A stretch of DNA of 48,977 nucleotides. It comes from Ruminococcus sp. Lineage in GTDB: Bacteria; Bacillota; Clostridia; Oscillospirales; Ruminococcaceae. The stretch covers positions 1 through 48,977 of the forward strand of contig JAFWTA010000018.1 of assembly GCA_017519145.1 (NCBI GenBank). Reading direction: 5' to 3'. A program made the position numbers and the translations under genes. Shown here piece by piece: positions 15,590 to 22,285 of the stretch. Numbering within the stretch: the stretch's first letter is position 1; each line of letters opens with the position of its first letter. The notes under the pieces are model-generated. The model saw only the letters and a program-made list of their open reading frames with translations, had not been told where the DNA came from and ran no database searches.

Positions 15590-16795
15590 TCATTCCTCGC
15601 CTGCCTTGAAATTGTAAATGGGTGTGATGACTTCGTTTATCTCCACCGTATCGCCGATATTTTCAACGATATCCTCCATCGACTTGTACGCCATGGGGCA
15701 CTCGTCAAGCGTCTGAGCGTTTACGGAGGTGGTGTAGATGCCTGCCATCTGCTTTTTGAACTCCGACACAGTGAAGCTCTGCTTAGCCTGTGACCTTGAC
15801 ATAAGGCGTCCTGCACCGTGGGGAGCGGAACAGTTCCAGTCCGCATTGCCCTTGCCTGTGCAGATAAGGCTTCCGTCGCGCATATTGATGGGTATGAGGA
15901 GCTTCTCCCCTGCCTGTGCAGAAACAGCGCCCTTGCGGAGTATCATGGTATCGGTGTCTATATAATTGTGTATAGTCGTGAACTGCTCCTCAACATGGAG
16001 GTGCATACCCTTGATGATCTCGTCCATCATTGCCTGTCGGTTGAGCATGGCGAACTTCTGAACTATCTTCATATCGTGGACGTACTGCTCGAAGAGCTCT
16101 CCCTCGCAGTAGGCAAGGTGCTTGGGAACGTCTGTGGTCTTGGTATTTGCCAGCTTTTTCAGCTCCGACTGTATCTGCTTTTCCCTGCCCTCTGCCTTCA
16201 GCCTTGCAATCAGCTCCGCAGCCTCCTTGTCGCTGCTCTTGTTAAGTCTCCTGTAAGCCTCGTTCTGGTAGAACTTTGCAGTCTCAACGCCGAGGTGGCG
16301 GGAGCCCGAGTGGATAACGATGTAAATGCTGCCGTCCTCGCCCTTGTCGGCTTCGATGAAATGGTTGCCGCCGCCAAGAGTGCCGATGCTCTTTTCCGCG
16401 CGGAGAGGGTCGATGTGCTTATAGCAGTAAAGCTCTGTCAGGTCTATCTTTTCGCCGTAGCGGTGGGGCTTTTCCCTGATGGCAAAGCCCGAGGGTATCT
16501 TCTCGTAGATGAGCTTATCAAGCTTTTGCAGCTCGATGTGTTTCTCCTTCAGCCTTACGGTCTCCATGCCGCAGCCGATATCAACTCCCACAAGATTGGG
16601 GATGACCTTGTCGGTGATGGTCATGGTGGTACCGATGGTACAGCCTGAGCCTGCGTGAACATCAGGCATGATGCGGATCTGTGCTCCCTCGCTCATGGGC
16701 TGGCTACAAAAGGCGATGATCTGAGCAATTGCGTCCTGTTCGATGTTATCGGTAAAGACCTTGGCTGAGTTGTATTTTCCGTTTAAAATTATCAT
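15590..16795 (-). CDS. rtcB: RNA-splicing ligase RtcB family protein
   Basis: The 401-residue protein is an RtcB-type ligase, which joins RNA 2',3'-cyclic phosphate or 3'-phosphate ends to 5'-OH ends with GTP and Mn2+. Seen directly are the metal-site motifs VGVDIGCGMETVRL (Cys ligand), GTLGGGNHFIE, VIHSGSRHLG and the guanylylation region SAPHGAGRLMSRSQAK. It is the shorter bacterial form, about 400 residues against about 480 for archaeal/E. coli-type enzymes. I chose ATG 16795 (MIILNGKYNSA) behind AAAGGAAA; the longer in-frame N-terminus runs through the leader terminator. Downstream is a 55-residue basic protein. The gene lies behind a promoter, a small leader ORF and a terminator, implying regulated read-through. 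Confidence 0.93.
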   Translation of the reverse strand: MIILNGKYNSAKVFTDNIEQDAIAQIIAFCSQPMSEGAQIRIMPDVHAGSGCTIGTTMTITDKVIPNLVGVDIGCGMETVRLKEKHIELQKLDKLIYEKIPSGFAIREKPHRYGEKIDLTELYCYKHIDPLRAEKSIGTLGGGNHFIEADKGEDGSIYIVIHSGSRHLGVETAKFYQNEAYRRLNKSSDKEAAELIARLKAEGREKQIQSELKKLANTKTTDVPKHLAYCEGELFEQYVHDMKIVQKFAMLNRQAMMDEIIKGMHLHVEEQFTTIHNYIDTDTMILRKGAVSAQAGEKLLIPINMRDGSLICTGKGNADWNCSAPHGAGRLMSRSQAKQSFTVSEFKKQMAGIYTTSVNAQTLDECPMAYKSMEDIVENIGDTVEINEVITPIYNFKAGEE

Positions 16796-16826
16796 ATTTT
16801 TCCTTTCCGAAGCTGCCCGAACGCAT

Positions 16827-16851
16827 AAAAAAAGCACTCCCACAGGAGTGC
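16827..16851 (-). terminator. Terminator in rtcB leader
   Basis: GCACTCC / GGAGTGC stem with a 4-nt loop followed by TTTTTTT on the minus strand. It is only 32 nt before the rtcB start codon. As the promoter is upstream of it, it probably acts as an attenuator. Confidence 0.88.
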
Positions 16852-16876
16852 ACAATGCTCAAATATGCGCAAAGCT

Positions 16877-16978
16877 TCAGCACATGGCTGAATATATCGG
16901 GCAAACTCCATGCTTATCAATTATATTTTGTTTTGCTGTGAATATGTAATATATGCTTATTGTCATGGTGTTCACCAT
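16877..16978 (-). CDS. Possible leader peptide of rtcB (33 or 29 residues)
   Basis: Between the promoter and the leader terminator is an ORF starting MVNTMTISIYYIF and ending YSAMC. A ribosome-binding site AAAGGATGG precedes the second in-frame ATG (16966) by about 9 nt, so a 29-residue product is the better guess. The stop lies about 25 nt before the terminator stem, a spacing seen in leader-peptide attenuation. The peptide is not dominated by one amino acid. It may instead be a fortuitous frame in a structured leader. Confidence 0.45.
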   Translation of the reverse strand: MVNTMTISIYYIFTAKQNIIDKHGVCPIYSAMC

Positions 16979-16999
16979 CCTTTCGCAGAATATGGCATA

Positions 17000-17028
17000 A
17001 TTATAATCAGTGATGCGGCTAAAGTCAA
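17000..17028 (-). promoter_or_regulatory. Promoter of rtcB leader
   Basis: Minus-strand TTGACT (17028-17023) and TATAAT (17005-17000), 17-nt spacing. It places the transcript start near 16993, giving a leader of about 200 nt before rtcB. Confidence 0.88.
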
Positions 17029-17230
17029 TAACGGCATCCAAACTTTAATCGAACTGTAACCAAACTGTAATAATCGATGTTTAGAGCAAGTTTTGTACGC
17101 TGCGGAACGGTTAAAGTTCTCGAAACTGTATAAAAGGTTCATATGAACTTATTATTTCAGTGCTTTCTTCTGTATATCCTGCACAATTCCATATTTTAAT
17201 GTATACGCTCCGTAATTATTTTGTCGCATA
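17029..17230. other. Divergent intergenic region rtcB / flotillin
   Basis: No gene is seen. It holds a perfect 12-bp palindrome GTTCATATGAAC (17137-17148) and a near-repeat of AACTGTAA at about 17054-17072. These might bind a regulator acting on either side. Confidence 0.4.
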
Positions 17231-17259
17231 TTGACAAAGAGAAGGAATTGTTGTATAAT
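17231..17259 (+). promoter_or_regulatory. Promoter of flotillin gene
   Basis: TTGACA (17231-17236), 17 nt, TATAAT (17254-17259). The start near 17266 makes the 5' UTR begin with a TACGGCAG/CTGCCGTA hairpin (17267-17290), followed by a second GGCGC/GCGCC hairpin before the ribosome-binding site. Confidence 0.93.
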
Positions 17260-17339
17260 ACTGTCATACGGCAGAAACAAGTCTGCCGTAAAACTATTGG
17301 CGCTCCGCATAAGCGCCATCATGTGATATGGAGGTTTAT

Positions 17340-18887
17340 ATGTTTGACAACATCAACTGGGGACTCGTTATCCCGATCGCAATAGGAGTTATATTACTCC
17401 TCCTTATAATCATTACCGGCTACATAAAGGCTCCCCCGGACACCGCGTACATCATCTCGGGTCTCAGGAGAAAAATAATCATCGGTAAGGCAAGCATCCG
17501 CATACCCTTCTTTGAGCGTGTGGATAAGCTGAAGCTCCAGCTCATCGCTGTTGACGTAAAGACTTCAAGCGCCGTTCCTACCGCAGACTACATCAATATC
17601 AATGTTGACGCAAACGTAAACGTAAAGGTCAGCAGCGATCCTCAGCTCATAAAGCTGGGTGCTGAGAACTTCCTCAACAAGGACACAGCTTATGTGGCTA
17701 AGGTCGCAAGAGAAGTTCTCGAAGGTAATATGCGTGAGATCGTTGGTCAGATGTCCCTTGAGGCTATGGTCAACGACCGTAAGGCTTTCGCTGAGAAGGT
17801 TCAGGAAAACGCCGCTCCCGACCTCAACAGAATGGGTCTTGAGATCGTTTCATTCAATGTTCAGAACTTCACCGACGATCAGAACCTGATCGAAAACCTC
17901 GGTATCGACAACACCACAAAGATCCAGAAAAAGGCTGCTATCGCACGGGCTGAGTCCGAAAAGGAGATCGAGATCGCCAAGGCTCAGGCTAAGAAAGAAG
18001 CCAACGATGCTAAGATACTCGCAGAGACCGAGATCGCTCAGAAAAACAACGAGCTGGCTATCCGTCAGGCCGAACTCAAAAAGGAAGCCGACACCCAGCT
18101 GGCTATCGCAGATGCTGCTTACGAGATACAGCGCGAAAATCAGCGTAAGACTATTGAGGTATCAAAGGCTAACGCTAACATCGCCGCTTCCGAAAAGGAC
18201 GTTGAGCTGAAGGCTCGTGAGGCAGAGGTCACAGAAAAGGCTCTCGAAGCTCAGATCAAGAAGAAGGCTGAGGCTGACCGCTATAAGGCTCAGCAGGAAG
18301 CCGACGCTAAGCTCTATCAGCTCAAGAAAGAGGCTGAAGCCGATCGTTTCCAGCGTGAGCAGGAGGCTGAGGCTCAGAAGGCTGAGGCTGAAGCTCAGAA
18401 ATTCGCCAAGATGCAGGAGGCTGAGGGTATCGCTGCCGTAGGTAAGGCCGAGGCGGACGCTATCCGCGCTAAGGGTCTTGCTGAGGCTGAGGGTATCAAT
18501 GCCAAGGCTGAGGCTATGAAGAAGTACGGCGAGGCTGCTGTTCTCGAAATGTACTTCAAGGCTCTCCCCGAGGTCGTAAAGAACGCCGCTATTCCCCTGT
18601 CGCAGGTCGACAAGATCACTATGTACGGCGAAGGCAACTCCAGCAAGCTTGTTGGTGACATCATCGGCTCTACCACAAAGATCACCGACGGTCTCACTGA
18701 GGCTACCGGCGTTGACATCAGATCGCTTCTTGCAGGCTTCTTAGGCGGCAAGATGGCAGCTCCCAAGGCTGCTGCTGCTGTTGAGGCTGCTGCTCCCGCT
18801 CAGGAGAAGGACTCTCCCAAGGAATCCACTCTCCCCGACGACGGCGGAAGCTTCTTCTATGACAGCGACAACATTCCCGAATTATAA
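17340..18887 (+). CDS. Flotillin-like membrane scaffold protein (SPFH domain)
   Basis: The 515-residue protein has an N-terminal membrane segment (about residues 6-30, LVIPIAIGVILLLLIIITGY). An SPFH/band-7 domain follows (about 30-190, including FFERVDKLKLQLIAVDVKTS). A long Ala/Glu/Lys-rich coiled coil (about 195-400) has recurring AEA/EAE motifs, and the C-terminus is Ala/Pro-rich. Bacterial flotillins organise membrane microdomains and influence membrane fluidity and protein complexes. Length and domain order fit the FloT/YuaG type. I chose ATG 17340, five bases after GGAGG; an in-frame ATG four codons upstream overlaps the ribosome-binding site. It is monocistronic with its own promoter and terminator. 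No NfeD-type partner gene is adjacent. Confidence 0.93.
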   Translation: MFDNINWGLVIPIAIGVILLLLIIITGYIKAPPDTAYIISGLRRKIIIGKASIRIPFFERVDKLKLQLIAVDVKTSSAVPTADYININVDANVNVKVSSDPQLIKLGAENFLNKDTAYVAKVAREVLEGNMREIVGQMSLEAMVNDRKAFAEKVQENAAPDLNRMGLEIVSFNVQNFTDDQNLIENLGIDNTTKIQKKAAIARAESEKEIEIAKAQAKKEANDAKILAETEIAQKNNELAIRQAELKKEADTQLAIADAAYEIQRENQRKTIEVSKANANIAASEKDVELKAREAEVTEKALEAQIKKKAEADRYKAQQEADAKLYQLKKEAEADRFQREQEAEAQKAEAEAQKFAKMQEAEGIAAVGKAEADAIRAKGLAEAEGINAKAEAMKKYGEAAVLEMYFKALPEVVKNAAIPLSQVDKITMYGEGNSSKLVGDIIGSTTKITDGLTEATGVDIRSLLAGFLGGKMAAPKAAAAVEAAAPAQEKDSPKESTLPDDGGSFFYDSDNIPEL

Positions 18888-18898
18888 TTTTACCACAG

Positions 18899-18936
18899 GC
18901 TCCCCTGACGATATGCGGTCGTCGGGGGAGCTTTTT
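18899..18936 (+). terminator. Terminator of flotillin gene
   Basis: GCTCCCCTGACGA / TCGTCGGGGGAGC, a 13-bp stem with one G-T pair, followed by TTTTT, starting 12 nt after the stop codon. Confidence 0.93.
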
Positions 18937-19066
18937 GTCTCTTTTTTGTTGCACGGCTGTAATCACTCTGTAAAAATCGCCTGTTTTTTGCGGTTGACCA
19001 CAATTCATTTTGCGCAAAAATTGGTTAGTCCATTTGTATAGTTTTCACAAAGTTGCACAAAAAGCA

Positions 19067-19095
19067 TTTACAAAAAACGTCATATAGATTATAAT
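19067..19095 (+). promoter_or_regulatory. Promoter of AraC-type regulator
   Basis: TTTACA (19067-19072), 17 nt, TATAAT (19090-19095). The transcript would carry an 80-nt leader with two hairpins. The second (CCTCTG 19150-19155 with CAGAGG 19167-19172) covers part of the ribosome-binding site. Confidence 0.82.
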
Positions 19096-19184
19096 GATAT
19101 TAGTAATTAAGTTGAGACGCAACCAAATGATAGCAATATTTGGTCACGACCTCTGTAAGTGCAGTTCAGAGGGGGGGTATTAAA

Positions 19185-20045
19185 ATGATAAAACATCTCT
19201 CGGGCGACTTCGAGACTGTGGAGTATGACACCCAAAAATATGCCATGCTCTACGACAATAACGATAATGAGGCTTATCCCGTTCACTGGCATAACGCCGT
19301 TGAACTCCTCATGCCGCTGAAAAATGAATACACAGTCACTGTGAACGGTATCGACTATATTATTCCCGAAAACGATGTTCTCATCGTTCCTCCGGGCGAG
19401 CTTCACAGTATGCCTGCCATTCCGGGAAGGCGTATAATCTTTCAGTGCGATAACAGTATCCTCGGCGAGATATCTGCTCTCGAGCCTGTTATGCGTTCAC
19501 TGAATTCGGCTGTTCTCATCAATGCGGATATGGATAAGGAGCTCCACGTTCTGGCGAAAAAGACCATGCTGGATATCCTTTCTCTCTATAACTCAAAGTC
19601 GGAGCTTGCCGACGTCAAGATCTACGTCAAGGTCATCGAGCTGTTCATGGCTCTCCGCGAATATCAGCTGGAGCAGCAGAAGATAGTTATGGACTGCGAC
19701 GACGAGAAGATAGACGAGTACAGCGAAAAGTTCGGTACCGTACTAAAGTATATCGACAATAACTATATGTACGATATCACACTTGAACAGCTTGCCGATG
19801 TTGCAGGCTACAGCAAGTACCACTTCTCGCGTATATTCAAGCAGTATAACGCTATGTCCTATCTCCAGTACATAAACGCAAGACGTACCAAGGCGGCGGA
19901 GCTTCTCCTCCTTGATCCAAGCATTCCCATCACGGAAGTGGCTATGCGCTCGGGCTTCAAGAGCCTTACTACCTTCAACCGTATCTTCAAAGAAATCAAG
20001 CACTGCACTCCAACAGACTTCAAGAAGCTGTATTCACTGAGATAA
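19185..20045 (+). CDS. AraC-family transcriptional regulator with cupin sensor
   Basis: The 286-residue protein has an N-terminal cupin-like sugar-sensing half (HWHNAVELLMPLKNEYTVTV, VLIVPPGELHSMPA). Its C-terminal half is a double helix-turn-helix (LEQLADVAGYSKYHFSRIF; ITEVAMRSGFKSLTTFNRIF, about 195-285), the AraC/XylS DNA-binding fold. Such regulators in Firmicutes usually control carbohydrate genes and the sensor binds a sugar. I chose ATG 19185 behind a very G-rich ribosome-binding site; the in-frame extension upstream lies in the structured leader. It is monocistronic. The nearest carbohydrate gene is the xylanase two genes away, so control of it is possible but unproven. Confidence 0.9.
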   Translation: MIKHLSGDFETVEYDTQKYAMLYDNNDNEAYPVHWHNAVELLMPLKNEYTVTVNGIDYIIPENDVLIVPPGELHSMPAIPGRRIIFQCDNSILGEISALEPVMRSLNSAVLINADMDKELHVLAKKTMLDILSLYNSKSELADVKIYVKVIELFMALREYQLEQQKIVMDCDDEKIDEYSEKFGTVLKYIDNNYMYDITLEQLADVAGYSKYHFSRIFKQYNAMSYLQYINARRTKAAELLLLDPSIPITEVAMRSGFKSLTTFNRIFKEIKHCTPTDFKKLYSLR

Positions 20046-20050
20046 AAGCA

Positions 20051-20083
20051 AGACCGCACATCATACGATGTGCGGTCTTTTTA
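20051..20083 (+). terminator. Terminator of AraC-type gene
   Basis: AGACCGCACATC / GATGTGCGGTCT, a perfect 12-bp stem with a 4-nt loop and TTTTTATTTT after it. Confidence 0.95.
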
Positions 20084-20114
20084 TTTTATCTTTCGTTTGT
20101 TCTGTTTTTATGTC

Positions 20115-21605
20115 TTACTTTTCAATATTTACGCCGAATTTTCCAAGGAAAGGCTCAAACTCATTGAAGTCCACAGAGTAGCTTGCGGTCGTTATCGGCT
20201 CCTCACCCGCAGGAGTCACTTCATATTCGTACAGCACTACACAGCCGTTTTCGTGAACATAATACGTCCTTCTGATGGTCTTGTCATTATCCTTGTACAT
20301 CAGAACAGCAGAATATCTCAGATCCTCCTGACTTTCAGGGATAATATTATCCTTCAGCATATCAATGAACATACCGGAAAGGAATTCCTCAACATATTGC
20401 TTGTCTCCCTCCGAAGTGGGCGTAATATTTTCGTTTTTGCCTTCGCTTATATCATACAGCTCCGCAGAAATAAGTTCACCGCTCGTGAGGTAATCTATTT
20501 CTTCCTGTGTTATATATTCAGCCTCGGAAATACATTCATAGATACCTTCATCAAATGAATTTACCTCTATATTATAGTACTTTCTGCATATCTCCTCGGA
20601 ATTCAGATAATTCAGATAATCCTCATCGTATCTGTCGCCCGAATAGATGACATATCCGTCCTCAGCGATCTTGAGCCAGTAAACGTCATGGTCTATCTCC
20701 CATGAGATCTCGTATTCCGAGTCAGTTACTGCAAAGGGATCCTCTCTGCCGGGCTGTGCCTCTGTTTCCTCGCCCCAATCCCATCTGTTGAGCATATCGG
20801 CTACCAGCTCGTATGATCTGCCATTGTTCTTATTGATCATCACGGTGCCGTTCTGAAGTTCAAAGTCAAATGCGGTGAAATCGCCGAAAGGTGATATTCC
20901 GGCTTCGGCAGCTGACTCTGATCCGTCGTTGCCGATTATTTCCTTTATCCCCTTATCGAAGGCTTCAAAGTCTATCATGTAGTACTTGGTGAAGGCAAGA
21001 TCCATTGATAGATTTTCAGTTTCTCCACTCAAAATGTACCTCTTATAGCTGATAAAACCGTCCGTTTCTATGGTGATGGAATTCTTGCCCTTGTCATCGT
21101 CCCAGTTTATCGCGCCGTATCTGGTCAGAGAATCCTGTTGAAACTCTCTGCCCTCTGCATTCTCATACTCTTCGCCCCAGTCGAAACTATTGAAAAAATC
21201 GGCAAGTTTTGCGTAGGTCTCGTCTGAGAATCCGTCGTAGTTTTCGTCAAAAAGATATAAATTGAAATCCACCTTGGTAAAGTCTCCGAAAGGACTGGAC
21301 AGCTGTTCATTACTATCAACGACGTCACTTTCTGCCAGCTGGCTTCTGTGATTCTTATGGAGAAGCACTCCCGTAGTTCCTATACCCGCAGCAAGCACCG
21401 AACAGGCTGCAATGGCGCTGACTACGCGGATAATGTTGTTCTTTCTGCTGATGCGCTCGGTACCGCTTACGACTTCGGTATAGCCGTCATTATCGGTACG
21501 CTCTATGTTCGTTTTGTCTATGTTTTCGCAGGCTTTTATGATACGCTCTTTCATATCCTCGGGCATTGTTATCTTTTCAGCCGCTTTTCTGAGCTTTTTA
21601 TCCAT
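20115..21605 (-). CDS. Probable membrane anti-sigma factor with duplicated outer domain
   Basis: The 496-residue protein has a cytoplasmic N-terminus (about 1-57), one transmembrane helix (about 58-83, VVSAIAACSVLAAGIGTTGV) and a large outer part. Two homologous modules, residues about 104-226 and 238-359, both start SPFGDFT and share FDWGEE/WDWGEET and YYMIDFEAFDKGI/YYNIEVNSFDEGI, so the module is an internal duplication. A third segment (about 385-495) ends in VDFNEFEPFLGKFG. The start is 1 nt after the stop of the sigma gene (TAG T ATG), so translation is coupled. Topology and context suggest an anti-sigma factor reading an external signal. The outer modules match no family I know. Confidence 0.7.
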   Translation of the reverse strand: MDKKLRKAAEKITMPEDMKERIIKACENIDKTNIERTDNDGYTEVVSGTERISRKNNIIRVVSAIAACSVLAAGIGTTGVLLHKNHRSQLAESDVVDSNEQLSSPFGDFTKVDFNLYLFDENYDGFSDETYAKLADFFNSFDWGEEYENAEGREFQQDSLTRYGAINWDDDKGKNSITIETDGFISYKRYILSGETENLSMDLAFTKYYMIDFEAFDKGIKEIIGNDGSESAAEAGISPFGDFTAFDFELQNGTVMINKNNGRSYELVADMLNRWDWGEETEAQPGREDPFAVTDSEYEISWEIDHDVYWLKIAEDGYVIYSGDRYDEDYLNYLNSEEICRKYYNIEVNSFDEGIYECISEAEYITQEEIDYLTSGELISAELYDISEGKNENITPTSEGDKQYVEEFLSGMFIDMLKDNIIPESQEDLRYSAVLMYKDNDKTIRRTYYVHENGCVVLYEYEVTPAGEEPITTASYSVDFNEFEPFLGKFGVNIEK

Positions 21606-21606
21606 A

Positions 21607-22086
21607 CTACATATACTCCTTTCTGTATTTTTCCTCCAGCAGCTTCCTGCCCCTTGACAGGCGCATTTTGACTGCCGAAACGCTTACTCCTGTTATATCC
21701 GCGATCTCGTCTATCTTGTACTGTTCAACATAGAACAGTATCATTATTATCCTGTATTTGTCGGAGAGCTCCATAAGAGCCTCAAGTATTCCGCTGTCAC
21801 TTTTCTCAACAGCGTATGTATTCAGGACCTCCTCGCTCTCGGTCTCATGTCTTGAACGATATCTGAGCATATCGCGGCACCTGTTTGTGGCTACGGTAAT
21901 GAGCCATGCCTTTTCGTGATCTGCATCTGTGAACTCAGGCGCCTTTGTGAAGTACTTTATGAAGGTCTCCTGCACAGCGTCCTCTGCGTCGGCAGTGTTT
22001 TTCAGTATAAGCAGGCTTATCCTGTATAGCATATCGCCGTATTTCTCGACCGCCTCGCGAGCGCAGCCGCATTTTTGCATCTTCAT
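21607..22086 (-). CDS. ECF-type RNA polymerase sigma factor
   Basis: The protein is 159 residues (157 if it starts at ATG 22080, which is 9 nt from AGGAG and fits better). Region 2 (ADAEDAVQETFIKYFTK; HEKAWLITVATNRCRDMLR) and region 4 (IIMILFYVEQYKIDEIADI; VSVSAVKMRLSRGRKLL) are complete and of the SigV/RpoE-like type. It pairs with the membrane protein encoded immediately downstream. A sequence resembling an ECF promoter (TGTGAC ... CGTGTA, complement of 22104-22133) lies just upstream, which would allow self-activation. It is on the same strand as, and downstream of, the xylanase, but separated by a terminator. Confidence 0.92.
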   Translation of the reverse strand: MKMQKCGCAREAVEKYGDMLYRISLLILKNTADAEDAVQETFIKYFTKAPEFTDADHEKAWLITVATNRCRDMLRYRSRHETESEEVLNTYAVEKSDSGILEALMELSDKYRIIMILFYVEQYKIDEIADITGVSVSAVKMRLSRGRKLLEEKYRKEYM

Positions 22087-22152
22087 CAGCTCCTTTCACT
22101 ATATACACGTTTGGAGTAATACAAAAAGTCACATAATATTATAGCATTTTTC

Positions 22153-22190
22153 TGAAAAAATGAAAAGACAGCCGATTTACACCGACTGCC
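22153..22190 (-). terminator. Terminator downstream of xylanase gene
   Basis: On the minus strand GGCAGTCGG / CGGCTGTC (8 pairs with two G-U) is followed by TTTTCATTTTTT. A second stem GTGCCGA/TCGGCAC (22230-22255), nearer the stop codon, lacks a T-run. Confidence 0.7.
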
Positions 22191-22285
22191 TTTCAGGGGA
22201 TATTAAAATTTGGAGAAATCTTAATTAGTGTGCCGACCACCGAAATGATCGGCACATTTGAAACTCTGATAAGATTTATTACTTA

